A stretch of 64,000 nucleotides of DNA from CAWANP01 sp963783445. GTDB lineage: Bacteria > Chloroflexota > Anaerolineae > JAAYZQ01. Where the stretch lies: the NCBI GenBank assembly GCA_963783445.1, contig CAWANP010000017.1, forward strand, positions 186,001 to 250,000. Reading direction: 5' to 3'. Of this stretch, positions 8,908 through 18,713 are shown one piece after another. Position 1 is the stretch's first letter; each line of letters opens with the position of its first letter. The notes under the pieces are model-generated. The model was not told the DNA's origin and did not search any database. It worked only from the letters and a program-made list of their open reading frames with translations. The translations under genes and the position numbers were made by a program.

Positions 8908-9576
8908 CCACCATTCCTTCTGGCATCAGATCTGGTGATTACCCACAAGCGTCTAGCACCCGTTCCAGGAGTGACGGATTGCACCGCAGAGGTATGGAGG
9001 ACGCCGAGTCAGGAAGGTATTTGCCCTTGCTCTGCGCTCTTTGCAGCCTGCCCTGAGCTTGTCCCGAGTCCCTGAGGGATCTGCCGAATGGTCTCCGCGG
9101 TGAGATGTAGGCAATCACCGGATCATAGCCCACCTTAGTCGTTCAGTTTGCAGGTCGATATCCTACCACAGAACGAGCGTTTTGAACACCCTTCTCAGAC
9201 GGCTGCACAGGGCAATCGCATCTAAATCCTGTCATTGCTGAGGGAACCGAAGCAATCTCCTTGTCAGTCCCTGGGGATCAGGCTTCGTCGCTCGCAAAAG
9301 ACGCTCACTCCTCGCGATGACAGGCGGAGAATTCAGTGCATAACATACGTTTTCAGGTTCTTTATTCAAGACGCAATTGCCCTGGACGGCTGCACACTCT
9401 CGACAGGCACAGGGGCTAGCTCATCGGTTTTGTGGCTTGTGATTTATCAGGGCAAGGGGGCAATGCAAGCCCCGGCAGTCGATTTGGCCCTCTCAGCGTT
9501 GATTCTGAACGAACGCTATTTGCTGATGGGCCTTGGGCGCCCGCCAGCAGTCCCATCCGCTTCCTGGACTCTGCCG
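8908..9576. other. Intergenic region with dispersed repeat remnants
   Basis: 669 bp without a convincing gene. It contains 'CCTGAGCTTGTCCCGAGT' (about 9053), which recurs in variant form near 58285, and a palindromic element at 9237-9325. A plus-strand open frame at 9235-9672 overlaps the real SRPBCC gene and lacks coding character. Confidence 0.4.
9237..9325. repeat. Dispersed palindromic repeat (GAAGCAATCTCC / GCTTCGTCGCT type)
   Basis: A left part GAAGCAATCTCC and a right part GGGGATCAGGCTTCGTCGCT...TCGCGATGACAGG form an imperfect inverted repeat of a kind I recall as common in Chloroflexota intergenic DNA. Non-coding. Confidence 0.4.
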
Positions 9577-10008
9577 TCAGGCCTCCATTTTGGCTTTGAC
9601 GTTGGCCAGGATGGCGCCGGCTTCCTGCGAGTTCAGCTTGACCAGGAACGACTCGGCCAGTTTGCTCAGTAGGGGGACGTGCACGATGTATTCGGCCTCA
9701 AAGGTCACTTTGGTCTTCCCGGCCTCGGATCGGTAGGTCCAGGTGACCGGGCCCGAGACGCCACCCGAGTTCTGGGAAACCGTTCGCTCGTTGACGATAA
9801 ACTCAGTCGTCTCGGTGCCGCCCTCAAAGCGCACGCCGGCCATCTTGTAGACCCAGCGGTACTTGAAGCCACCGCCCGACAGCGACTCCACGTCTTTGAC
9901 TTCAGTGACGCTGGGCCAGTACTCTGGCACGTTGGCCGGGTCCTCCACATAGCCAAAGATCTTCTCGATGGGAGCGCCGATGGTGATAGTCTTGACGATT
10001 TTCGCCAT
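9577..10008 (-). CDS. SRPBCC (START-fold) family protein
   Basis: 143 residues, the usual length of polyketide-cyclase/CoxG-like SRPBCC proteins. It begins MAKIVKTITIGAPIEKIF, followed by 'YVEDPANVPEYWPSV', the classic first strand, helix and turn of the helix-grip fold. It ends in the long C-terminal helix 'SFLVKLNSQEAGAILANVKAKM'. These proteins bind hydrophobic ligands in a cavity; ligand unknown. SD AAGGAGGG. It is divergent from the aldolase operon, with an extended -10 (TGGTATAAT on the minus strand) at 10072-10079. Confidence 0.8.
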   Translation of the reverse strand: MAKIVKTITIGAPIEKIFGYVEDPANVPEYWPSVTEVKDVESLSGGGFKYRWVYKMAGVRFEGGTETTEFIVNERTVSQNSGGVSGPVTWTYRSEAGKTKVTFEAEYIVHVPLLSKLAESFLVKLNSQEAGAILANVKAKMEA

Positions 10009-10071
10009 GCTATTCCCTCCTTTGCTGGCTGGGCGATGGTACAGCCCCTTCGGATCCAGTGTTGCACGGGT

Positions 10072-10079
10072 ATTATACC
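10072..10079 (-). promoter_or_regulatory. Extended -10 promoter of SRPBCC gene
   Basis: Minus-strand TGG-TATAAT with a poor -35, about 65 nt upstream of the start. Back to back with the aldolase promoter 30 bp away, so the two may compete or share regulation. Confidence 0.45.
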
Positions 10080-10105
10080 ATAGTCTGGGTCAATACTCTG
10101 ACAAC

Positions 10106-10134
10106 TTGTGATCCTGGCCGTGCGGCGTTATAAT
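10106..10134 (+). promoter_or_regulatory. Promoter of aldolase/kinase operon
   Basis: TTGTGA (10106-10111), 17-bp spacer, TATAAT (10129-10134), 28 nt before the ATG. Confidence 0.6.
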
Positions 10135-10162
10135 GACAGAAAAAGGGGGGCGGTGCAAACTT

Positions 10163-11031
10163 ATGGGGCATGTGAGTTTAGAGGCCATTCTCGATGATGC
10201 CAAGATCGGAGGTTATGGGATTGCTACGTTGTGGGGTGGCAATGTGGAAAAAGTACTTGGCCATATTCGAGCGGCGGAAGAAAACCGCGCACCCCTTTTG
10301 CCTGTGCTATAACTATGGGCTGTGCCCCGAGCTGCCTATGGAGATTGGCATTCCGTTCATCGTCCGTGCGGCTGAGCGGGCAAGAGTACCGGTCGCCACA
10401 ATCCTGGATCATGGCGAAGATCTGGAAATGGTGATGATGGCGATTCACTGTGGGGTATCCAGCGTGATGTTTGATGGATCTCATTTTCCATACGAGGAAA
10501 ATGTCAGGCAGACCAAGGAAGTGATCAGGATAGCGCATGCAGTCGGGATCAGCGTTGAGGCAGAGCTGGGCGCCGTGGGTGGTTCCGCCATTGAAACGGG
10601 TGGGACCCAAGAACCCGAAAGCGTGATGACGGATCCGATGCAGGCCAAGGATTTCGTAGGGCAAACCGGTGTTGATGCCCTGGCGATTTCTTTTGGCAAC
10701 GTCCATGGGTCCTACAAGGGCGAACCAGAGCTTGATCTGGGCCGGGTCCGTACGATCAGCGAGCTTGTTCCTGTGCCCTTGGTGATGCATGGTGCCTCTG
10801 GATTGAAGGAATCTGATTATGGGGCAATCGTGGCCAGCGGCATCAGCAAACTCAACTATCATACAGCGATGTCAAAGGCGGCAGCGCTCTACATCCGACG
10901 AGAAGATGGAAGATGGTTCCGTGGATTCCGGGTACCACAGCATCATGAACTGGAGCATGCAGTTCTATCAGAAAGAGACCAGACGTTTGTTCGATCTGCT
11001 TGGCTGCACCGGCAAGGCCGATCGTTTTTGA
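10163..11031 (+). pseudogene. Class II (ketose-bisphosphate) aldolase, two frameshifts
   Basis: Starts at ATG 10163 (MGHVSLEAILDDAKIGGYG), continues to about 10305, shifts frame into 'CYNYGLCPELPMEIGIP', 'VPVATILDHGEDLEM' (zinc-binding His region), 'VEAELGAVGG' and 'VPLVMHGASGL', then shifts again near 10895 into 'MEDGSVDSGYHSIMNWSMQF' and ends at 11031. All conserved blocks of class II fructose/tagatose-bisphosphate aldolases are there (about 285 residues), so only single-base events separate it from an intact gene. These enzymes split ketose bisphosphates using Zn2+. It sits upstream of an FGGY kinase; together they suggest a sugar-phosphate route: kinase, then aldol cleavage. Confidence 0.7.
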
Positions 11032-11088
11032 GTGTTCCATGGCGCGAGGCGCCACTCTATGTGTCAGAAACTCGCTCCTCGAGAGTCC

Positions 11089-11158
11089 GTCATCCTGAGC
11101 GTCAGCGAAGGATCTCTTCTATGCATAGCCGAGATTCTTCACTTCGTTCAGACATGAC
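11089..11158. repeat. REP-like hairpin (GTCATCCTGAGCG type)
   Basis: GTCATCCTGAGCG...GCGAAGGATCT faces AGATTCTTCACTTCG...CATGAC, giving an imperfect long hairpin between the aldolase and kinase genes. This 'GTCATTCTGAGCGAAG' type is widely dispersed in environmental genomes. It may act as transcript punctuation in the operon. Confidence 0.6.
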
Positions 11159-11247
11159 GAATTACCGGTTTCTGGGTAGCGTGAACCGGCGTCTCGTGTG
11201 AATAGTAGCTCTTGACAATGACTTAGAACGAGCACAGGGGAGGTCCA

Positions 11248-12789
11248 GTGAGTACGTGTCTGCTGGGGATTGACTATGGGACAGGCGGGGCCAAGGCTTG
11301 CATCATTGACGATGATCTGAATGTCCTGTCATACGCCTACCGCGAGTATCCGGTTCTCATGGATAAACTGGGATGGGCGGAAAATGACGTCGAGATGTAT
11401 TGGCGCATCACCTGTGAGATCATCCAGGAGTGCATCACAAAGGCAGATACTCGATCCTGGCAGCATCAAGGGTATAGGCACATCCAGCGCCCTGCCCTGT
11501 CTCGTCATGGTTGATGCCGACCATCAACCGGTTGAGCGCGCCTACACGTTGTTGGACCGGAGAGCCACCAAGGAGGTGGCCTGGCTCCTGGATCGTGTTG
11601 GCGAAAAGAGGATCTTTGAACTCACCGGCAATCGCCTGGAGGACCATCCAAGCATCGTCAATCTGTTGTGGGAAAAGAACAACCGGCCGGAATCCTTTCA
11701 GCAAGAATCTGGAAGGCATTGACCATTGATGGCTATATCAGGCTGAAGCTTACTGGAAAAGCCACGGTCAATCACTCCAACGCTTCTTTCTATGGCGTTG
11801 CCTACAACATCCGGACAAATGCTTTTGACCAGGGGATGCTCGATGAGATCGGAATCGATGGAGAGATCCTGCCCGAGACTTTTCCCTGCCAGGCGATTGT
11901 CGGCCAGGTCACCCCTGCAGCAGCGTCCGAAACCGGTCTGGTACAGGGCATTCCGGTGGCTGCGGGCCAGGCCGATGCCTGTGCGGGTTGGGTTGGCGCC
12001 GGGGCCATCGAGGCCGGCGATACCCAACTGAATCTTGGGACCTGCGGCGTAGTGGGCATTGTGCACCAGGATTCAACCTTTCTGGATACCATGATCAATT
12101 TCCCCTACACCGTGGACAATACCTACATCAATATCTTTTGCACGCAAACCGGCGGGCAGTTGCTCCGCTATCTGCGTGATGGTTTTTCTCCCGTAGAAGT
12201 GGCAATGGAGGAGATGCTTGACGACTTTTCCGCCTACGACTATTTGAATATGCAAGCCGAAAAGATCAACCTCGGCAGCGACGGGCTGGTTGTCCTGCCC
12301 TATCTGGCAGGCGAACGCACGCCCATATGGGACGTCGATGCCAGGGGGGTGATCTTTGGCCTGGCGCTGCATCATACCAAGGCTCATATTGTCAGGGCGA
12401 TGATGGAGTCGGTCGCATATGGGCTGTACCATTCTTTCAGTATTGTCAAAGAATCGGGGAAACAGGTGAATGTGCCCATCGTCTTCAATGAAGGCGGTGT
12501 CAAGAGCAGGCTCTGGCGGCGGATAATCACCGACGTATTTGATGTACCAACGGTACTGGTCAAAGAGCGCGTGGGCGCGCCCTATGGAGATGCCATCCTG
12601 GCAGGTGTATCCGTAGGGGTCTGGAAGGATTATTCCATCGCCAAGGAAAAAGCCGTTTCCATTGACCCCATGGAGCCGATACGGGAGAACCATGAACGCT
12701 ATATGGCCTATTACGCCATCTTTAGAAACCTTTATGACCACGTAAAGGGTGATTTCAAGGATCTGGCCAGATTGGCAACCACTGTGTAG
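11248..12789 (+). pseudogene. FGGY-family carbohydrate kinase, two frameshifts
   Basis: GTG 11248 with SD GGGGAGG gives 'LLGIDYGTGGAKACIIDD', the ATPase phosphate-1 loop. Frame changes fall near 11452 and 11698. The remainder (to 12789) carries 'NLGTCGVVGIVH', 'VVLPYLAGERTPIWD' and 'FNEGGVKSRLWRRIITDVF', i.e. the second FGGY domain with the adenosine motif. Total about 513 residues, typical for xylulose/ribulose/AI-2-type kinases. It would phosphorylate a sugar with ATP; substrate not deducible. Downstream of the aldolase, with the REP hairpin between them. Confidence 0.75.
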
Positions 12790-13211
12790 GATTGTCCAGT
12801 GGAGCATGCACCGCGATGCCTCGTGGCAGGCCTCTGATGCGGAACCTCTTGCCATGGAAGCACAGTCGGTTCGCATCAGGGGATGCTCACTCCGCAGGGC
12901 TGAGCCCAGTGCTTGCATGAGACTGGAATCAACACACCCAAAGTTGGAATGTACCCGGCGCGCAGGTCCCAGTTTCAGCATCTTGCCATTTTCCTCTCCC
13001 TGTGCTATCATATTATGGTCTGATAACCCACGCTTCTCGCAGGAGCCGGGCCGCCGTCGGCAATCAGAAACCAATGGGCAGCGACTGTTCAAGTACCCAT
13101 AGGGTACTTGGCTGTCGCCTGCCGGCGGCCTTCGGATTCCGTGGAGGGTGGCGGCCCGGACTTGCGCTAGCGTTTCCGCGAAGCGCGATACGAACATGAG
13201 GGCAATGGAGC
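12790..13211. other. Intergenic region
   Basis: 422 bp, no gene seen. Contains GCATCAGGGGATGCT near 12877 (also near 7464) and a perfect CAAGTACCC/GGGTACTTG hairpin at 13090-13110. Confidence 0.4.
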
Positions 13212-16200
13212 ATGACATCGAGAACCCGATCTCTGGCCGTAGTTGCTGTCGTTCTGCTGGTCGTCAGCTTCCTGTCTGCCAGCACTGGTGCGCGCGCGTG
13301 AGGCCAGCGAGCTGGATGCCAGCGAGGGGATGGCCATGGACGCGCCCAAGGGGCTATCGATTGGGGAATCAAGGGCCAGGCCAGCGTTCCCGCCCCCTGT
13401 GGAGCCGCCTTCGGTTCCGCAGGTATCGGACGGGCGGTCGCCAGTTGCGACTGGTGCCGCAAGCCCTGGATCCCTGACCCTCGAGCATCCGGTAGGACCC
13501 TTTGGCGGCGCCGCTGACTATGACAGTGGTTGGGTGGACGTCGATCCTGGCGAAACCCGCGTTCTGCAGCACAACCTGGGTGGCGATCCTGACGATTACG
13601 TGGTCGACCTCTGGGCCGTCCCGATGGGCTTTATCAGCCAGGCGCCCTTCAGCCAGTCATCCTTTGGCGGCGACAGGCACTGGGAGGATGGCCACCTGGT
13701 GGAGCGCGGCTACGTCTGGCACAGCCTGGATGACCGCCAGATCAAAGTTGTCAAGGGCCTGCATGACGATTGGATGGGACTGCTGCGGGTCCGGATCTGG
13801 CGCGTACCGGACGCGGACTATGACAGCGATTGGGTAAACATCTCCCGCGACCAGGCTCTCCTTCTCGAGCACAAACTGGCCGGCGATCCCGACGACTATT
13901 TCGTCTACCTCGAGTTCCATGACACGGACGGGTCCTTTGGCGTCAACCGGGCTGCCTACGGCTATGATGCCTACCATGCGGATGGGGATCATACCCAGCC
14001 GGTTGAACATGGCGCTGCCTGGCTGGATCTGACCGGTCAAGAGATTGGCGTCCACAGGGCCTTCAGCGACATCTATGCGGAGCGATTGCGCGTCCGTATC
14101 TGGCGCGTGCCCGGCGCCGACCATGACAGCGGCTGGCTCGACATCAACAATAGCCAGATGCTCACCCTGGAACACAACCTAGGCGGACCCTGGAACGACT
14201 TTTTCGTAGACGTGCAGTTCAGGCAGGATGGCTGGTACGGGCGGCACCAGATCCAGTACGGCCTGGACACAACCAAGCCCTTCACCAATACGAGGGTGCA
14301 TGGCGTGAGCTTGCACTTTCTCATGGACGGCACGGTATCCATCTTTCGGGGGGAATACGATGGCTCTGTTGAACGTGTACGGGTCCGCATCTGGGCGAAT
14401 CCCAAACCCAAGTACGACAGCGGCTGGGTGGCCATCGACCAGGATGAATGGCTGACACTGGAGCATGACCTGGGCGGCGATCCGGATTTCTACCACGTCG
14501 ATCTGCAGTTCAGGGATACCGACGCCGACGGGGACTGCTGCCACGGCATCAACCAGTGGGCCTATGGCGGCGACATCTGGATCGATGCCGATGACGACCA
14601 GCAGGCGATAGGCGCCTATTGGAACCAATTGACCTCCGACTCTATCGTCGTCCGTCGCTTTCCTGGAGACCACAAGGCCGATGAGATCCGCCTGCGCATC
14701 TGGCTGGCGCCCCCGCCCGACTTTGGCTATGCGGGCAATGGGGCCGGTGCCGGACCCGGGGGCAGGTACGATCACTACATCGGCGGCGACCCTGATGACT
14801 ATGTAGTCAGTGTCCAGGCCCAGGACGGCGACCGGCTGGGGCTGAACACGCTGGGCTTTGGCCGGGATCAGATTTCGGCCGATGAAATGCAGGGCTACCA
14901 CTGGACCGAGCTGACGGACGAATCGGTTGAGGTTGTCTTTGGCGGCGACAGCGACATGGAATACCCCTCCGTCAGCATCTGGCAGAACCCAAACCCGGAC
15001 TATGACAGCGGCTGGCGGTCGCTGGCCCCCGGGGCTGTGAAGCCCTATGCGCACCGGCTGGGTTTCCACCTCGACGTCTACGTCGTGGACCTGCAGTTCC
15101 AGGGCGAGCCGGGGGGCTTGGGTGTGAACCAGGCGGGCTATGGCCGGGATCGGATGTACCATCCCGACAAGGGTTGGAGCGCGTGGGGCGCCCACTGGTA
15201 CGATCTGACATCGGGGCTTGTATCGGTTTGGCGCGAGGCTGGCGACGCTTTTGCGCCAAGGGCCGGGTGCGCATCTGGTACACCGGCGGCTGCTATGCGG
15301 TGGAGGCGGATGTCAATCCGGCCGGCGGGGGAAGGATCGAGGTGTGGCCGGCGCCCAACTGCGGATCCGGACGGGGCTACACCGAAGGTACGGTGGTCGA
15401 GCTTGGGGCCGTGGCCAACGATGGCTATACCTTTGAGCACTGGTCCACGGTCTGGGGCGCAGAGTTCACTGACAACCCCCAAGCCTTCCTGGTGGACGGA
15501 GACAGTGTCATTACGGCCCATTTCGATGCAGACGCGGATCCCTTCCCGGTCCTCTTTGATGAGGCCCACGGGGAGCGCAACACCCTGTCCTGGACGCGAG
15601 CACAGGAACTGTCCAATACCCTTCCCTGGCATCCGGATCCGGAGTGGATCTACTTTGGAGAGCTGCGGGACGCGCTGGCCGGCGACTTTGCCCTGGTGCG
15701 CAACGCCGACAATCCGCTCACCGACGCCCTGCTGCGCGACAACCGGGGCCTGATCCTGGCCGCGCCTGAAGAAGGGCTGACCCCCGCCGAACAGCAGGCT
15801 GTCAGCCGCTACGTGCGCGGTGGCGGGGGTGTGGTTTTTGTGGGGGACTGCGGCCTGGGTATGGCCGACGAGGGTTTCTGGTGGAATACCTATGGCTTTT
15901 CCCTGAAGGAACCCTGCCTCTTTGCGCCTATCCCCGATCTCAACGGCGACTTTGCCGTCACCGACTTTCACGACCAGGCCTCGGGCGGCGTGACGCACTA
16001 TAATACGAACTGGGGGGCGAGCTTTGAGGCGGCCAAAGGCGTCCAGCAATTGGCCTGGACCGATGCTGATACCTGGGAGGACAGCAACGACAGTGGTGAG
16101 TATGAGCGCGGCGAGGATGAGACCGGCAAGTTCCTGGTGCTGGCCGAATACGACGGTGGCTGCGGTCGCGTTGCGGCCCTGTCGGACGATGCCTTTCAGG

Positions 16201-16400
16201 ATGCCGGATTTGATGACTATGACAACGACGGCCTGATGCGTGCCCTGCTGACCCGAGTGATGGGTGGCGCAGCCTGTGGCTACGATCACGAAGTCTACAT
16301 GCCGCTGGTTCTGCGACACTGGAAAACCTCCGAGGTCAAGCCCGCGAATCGACCTCGGGGGTCTGCCTGGGACCCCCGAGGTCTGGTGCGAGGATCTAAC
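13212..16400 (+). pseudogene. Large secreted repeat protein with InlB-type and GATase-like domains, frameshifted and without its own stop
   Basis: ATG 13212 gives a textbook signal peptide (MTSRTRSLAVVAVVLLVVS, ending ASTGARA) that runs into TGA inside a CG-dinucleotide run (13291-13298); one base shift joins it to the mature part. Then come about six repeats of about 85 residues starting '[YH]DSGW-(V/L)-x-I/V' with 'LEHxLGGDPDDYxVDLQF' and 'RVRIW'. A second shift near 15255 leads to a cysteine InlB-type repeat (GGCYAVEADVNPAGGG ... FEHWSTVW) and a domain opening 'VLFDEAHGERNTLSW', resembling DUF4350/GATase-like folds. It ends in the surface tail EVYMPLVLRHW at about 16321, but no stop follows: the frame continues through a palindrome into the hydrolase gene. 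Confidence 0.6.
16351..16383. repeat. REP palindrome GACCTCGGGGGTC
   Basis: Perfect 13-bp inverted repeat with a 7-nt loop, lying between the secreted-protein tail and the hydrolase start and read in frame. Related copies sit at 62901-63046. Confidence 0.75.
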
Positions 16401-17177
16401 ATGAAAAAGTACGGCCAACCGCCCTACACCGTCGCCGTCATCCACGGCGGCCCTGGCGCGGCCGGCGAGGTGGCGCCCGTGGCCCGCGCTCTGTCCGTGG
16501 ACTGGGGCGTGCTGGAGCCTCACCAGACAGCGAACTCGCTGGAGGGGCAGATCGAGGAGCTGGCCGGCGTCCTGCGGGCCGAGGCCCGCGTGCCTGCCAT
16601 CCTGGTGGGCCATTCCTGGGGCGCCTGGCTTAGCTGGCTGGTGGCCGCCCGCCACCCCGACCTGGTGGAGAAGCTGATCCTCGTTGGCAGTGGACCTTTT
16701 GAGGCGCGCTACGCGGGCCAGATCTATGCGACCAGGCTGAGCCGCCTCAGCGAAGAAGAACGCGGCGACTTTGAAGCGTGCGTCGAGCGCCTGGCCGACC
16801 CCGCCGCGGGGGGCAAGAACACGGCCCTGGCCCGGCTCGGAGCGCTGGTCAGCAGGGCCGATGCCTACGACCTTGACCCGGCCGGCGCCGGCGCCGTGCA
16901 ATTCCGGGCCGATGTCTATGAGCGGGTCTGGCCCGAAGCCTCCGATCTGCGACACAGCGGGCGGCTCCTGGCGCTGGTGGACGAGATCCAGTGTCCCGTG
17001 GTGGTCATCCACGGCGACCACGATCCCCACCCGGCCGAGGGCGTCGAGGCGCCGCTGGCAGGGCGCCTGGCCGAGTTTCGCATGATCCTGCTGGCGCGCT
17101 GCGGGCACAGCCCCTGGCTGGAGCGCTGGGCGCGGGAGGAGTTCTACCGGGTCTTGCGGGAGGAAACTGCACGTTAA
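16401..17177 (+). CDS. Alpha/beta-fold hydrolase
   Basis: 258 residues from ATG 16401. Oxyanion-hole HGGPG (about residues 13-17), nucleophile elbow VGHSWG (Ser near 75), acid 'VIHGDHDPHP' and catalytic His 'RCGHSPWLE' are all in order, as in proline-iminopeptidase-like and related hydrolases. No signal peptide, so probably cytoplasmic. A weak AGGA precedes the ATG. The upstream secreted-protein frame runs into this gene without a stop, so a fused product is formally possible; the intact catalytic set argues that this part is functional on its own. Confidence 0.8.
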   Translation: MKKYGQPPYTVAVIHGGPGAAGEVAPVARALSVDWGVLEPHQTANSLEGQIEELAGVLRAEARVPAILVGHSWGAWLSWLVAARHPDLVEKLILVGSGPFEARYAGQIYATRLSRLSEEERGDFEACVERLADPAAGGKNTALARLGALVSRADAYDLDPAGAGAVQFRADVYERVWPEASDLRHSGRLLALVDEIQCPVVVIHGDHDPHPAEGVEAPLAGRLAEFRMILLARCGHSPWLERWAREEFYRVLREETAR

Positions 17178-17690
17178 AAAGTGAACTCCCTCATCTTCCC
17201 TCTCCCTCCTTCCCCGATAGACATACAGGTTTAGCGTTTTGGATTGTGATATGCTCCCTTTACCCCTTACCTGATTTGTATTTCCCCCGGCGACAAGCAT
17301 CAGCATGCTTTCCAACCCAGGGAGGTGCGCTACGAAGAGTCAGAGGATCCTTGGTGTTGTTTTTCTCTTTGCTCTGTGTTTCACTACCGCCGCGCCTCAG
17401 CCGGCACTCCCCGTTCCCCTTTTCCCCCGGCCCTCCCTGGGGTTTTCCCCGCCTTCCAACCAGGGCCAACCTGCCTGCCTTTAAGGTCCTGCCCCCCCCC
17501 TCCATAAAACCATCCTCTTCTTTCTCCCCCCCCCTGGCGCGAAACCCCCCCATCGCCGGGAGCTGACCCATGCCCGCCCCCCTAGACCACTCTCTATGCC
17601 GATAACCACCCCCTTTCCTTCTATTCTCCTCCTTCCTCTTTACGCGACCCGGTCGCGCGTGCGTTCGCACCTGACGGCACGGCGAAGGAG
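17178..17690. other. Polypyrimidine-rich intergenic tract
   Basis: No gene. From about 17190 to 17640 the plus strand is strongly C/T-biased, with runs of 9-10 C near 17492 and 17527. Open frames here are compositional artefacts. Confidence 0.5.
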
Positions 17691-17693
17691 GGA

Positions 17694-17722
17694 TTGACAG
17701 CCTATCCAAACTGTGATATAAT
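17694..17722 (+). promoter_or_regulatory. Consensus sigma70 promoter
   Basis: Perfect TTGACA (17694-17699), exact 17-bp spacer, perfect TATAAT (17717-17722), plus an extended TG two bases before the -10. The best promoter in the window. Confidence 0.85.
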
Positions 17723-17728
17723 GTTTCC

Positions 17729-17936
17729 GCCACCATCCAAGACTCCTTGCAGCCACGTGGCGCGAGCAGCCGGCACAGAAACCAACCGGCAGCCGCCCGA
17801 CTTCCCAAGTTATCTTAAACTTCGGAAGTTGAGCAAACAGGCTTCAAGACTCTGGGACGGGGAGGCCAAGGCAATGGGCCGCAAGTCGCCGCCAACAAGC
17901 AGGGAGTCACACCCCTTTGTTGCCGGCTCTTTTTTG
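17729..17936 (+). ncRNA. Candidate small RNA or riboswitch-type leader
   Basis: Starts about 7 nt after a consensus promoter and ends in a strong intrinsic terminator (17888-17935), giving a transcript of about 205 nt with no open frame carrying a plausible start signal. AGCCGGCA at 17768-17775 is exactly complementary to TGCCGGCT at 17921-17928, the 3' arm of the terminator, so an alternative pairing that would melt the terminator is possible. A short AACTT/AAGTT hairpin lies between. I could not match it to 6S, SRP, RNase P, tmRNA or a known riboswitch consensus. Either a free sRNA or an attenuator for the GYD gene 150 nt further on. Confidence 0.55.
17888..17935 (+). terminator. Intrinsic terminator inside the leader
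   Basis: GCCGCCAACAA pairs with TTGTTGCCGGC (10 of 11), with an inner GGG/CCC, followed at once by TCTTTTTT. Confidence 0.8.
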
Positions 17937-18087
17937 TGCCGCATCCGCTGACTGGAGGAATTGCCGGTGGATGCGGCCGGGAGAAAGGAGGTGCACTGCT
18001 GAAACAGAGCGTTGAGGTCATGGGTAGTCCGGTCCATCATTGCCGGCGGCAGTGGATCGCCAGAAATACCAAAAGGGAGGTGTCAGC

Positions 18088-18408
18088 ATGGCAAAGTATC
18101 TGGTTAGGGCGAACCTGACGGCGGAAGGTCTGAAAGGAACGCTCAAGGAAGGCGGGACCGCGCGCCGGGAAGCCGTCAAGAAGGCGGTCGAAAGCATGGG
18201 CGGAACCTCGAGTCCTTCTACTACGCCTTTGGTCAGAAAGACATTGTGGGCGTAATGGACATGCCCGACAATGTGAGCGCGGCAGCGTTTGCGTCTGATG
18301 GTGACCGCTGCCGGCGTGGCCACGATCAGCACCATGGCGCTGATCACGCCCGAAGAGATCGACAAGGCGGCGAAAAAGACGGGGAGCTACCGGCCGCCGG
18401 GCAAGTAG
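18088..18408 (+). pseudogene. GYD-domain protein, two frameshifts
   Basis: ATG 18088 with SD AAAGGGAGGTG. 'MAKYLVRANLTAEGLKGTL' then 'ARREAVKKAVESMGG' is the start of a GYD domain (about 105 residues, small ferredoxin-like fold, function poorly known). Shifts near 18208 and 18293 lead to 'ESFYYAFGQKDIVGVMDMPD' and 'LMVTAAGVATISTMALITPE', ending at TAG 18406-18408. Preceded by the long leader described above. With both shifts repaired it is a normal full-length gene, so a sequencing artefact is quite possible. Confidence 0.7.
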
Positions 18409-18440
18409 TAGCAGTCGCTTAGGATAAAGTAAGGAGGTAC

Positions 18441-18464
18441 GAAGCAGGGCCAGGGCCCTGCTTC
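18441..18464 (+). terminator. Hairpin after GYD gene, possible terminator
   Basis: Perfect 11-bp arms GAAGCAGGGCC/GGCCCTGCTTC with a 2-nt centre; only a weak T stretch follows. Confidence 0.5.
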
Positions 18465-18585
18465 TGCTTGTATTGGATACCGGCTGCCGCCGCAGCAATC
18501 TATTTCTGGGGCTGAGCCTGGCCTGCGTGTTCTGTGCTGCGATGTGCCGCTGGGTGTCGATTATAATTATTTATATCATCTTAGC

Positions 18586-18614
18586 GTGACAATTAACGGC
18601 AAGTGCGCTATACT
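18586..18614 (+). promoter_or_regulatory. Promoter of VOC gene
   Basis: GTGACA (18586-18591), 17-bp spacer, TATACT (18609-18614). The leader carries a GCGGGC-AACG-GCCCGC hairpin. Confidence 0.55.
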
Positions 18615-18713
18615 GGGTGCATGAGGTCTGCGGGCAACGGCCCGCCATATCGTCGAGGGTTTGCCCGGCGATGATTGGGCTTCTGTAAGAACTACAGAAA
18701 GGGAGATATGACC

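Noticed and set aside
9235..9672. 145-codon plus-strand open frame
   Set aside because: It begins inside a dispersed palindromic repeat, runs over the SRPBCC gene's 3' end and has no protein-like motif.
15138..17315. 725-codon minus-strand open frame
   Set aside because: High-GC shadow of the secreted repeat protein and hydrolase, which have recognisable domains on the plus strand.
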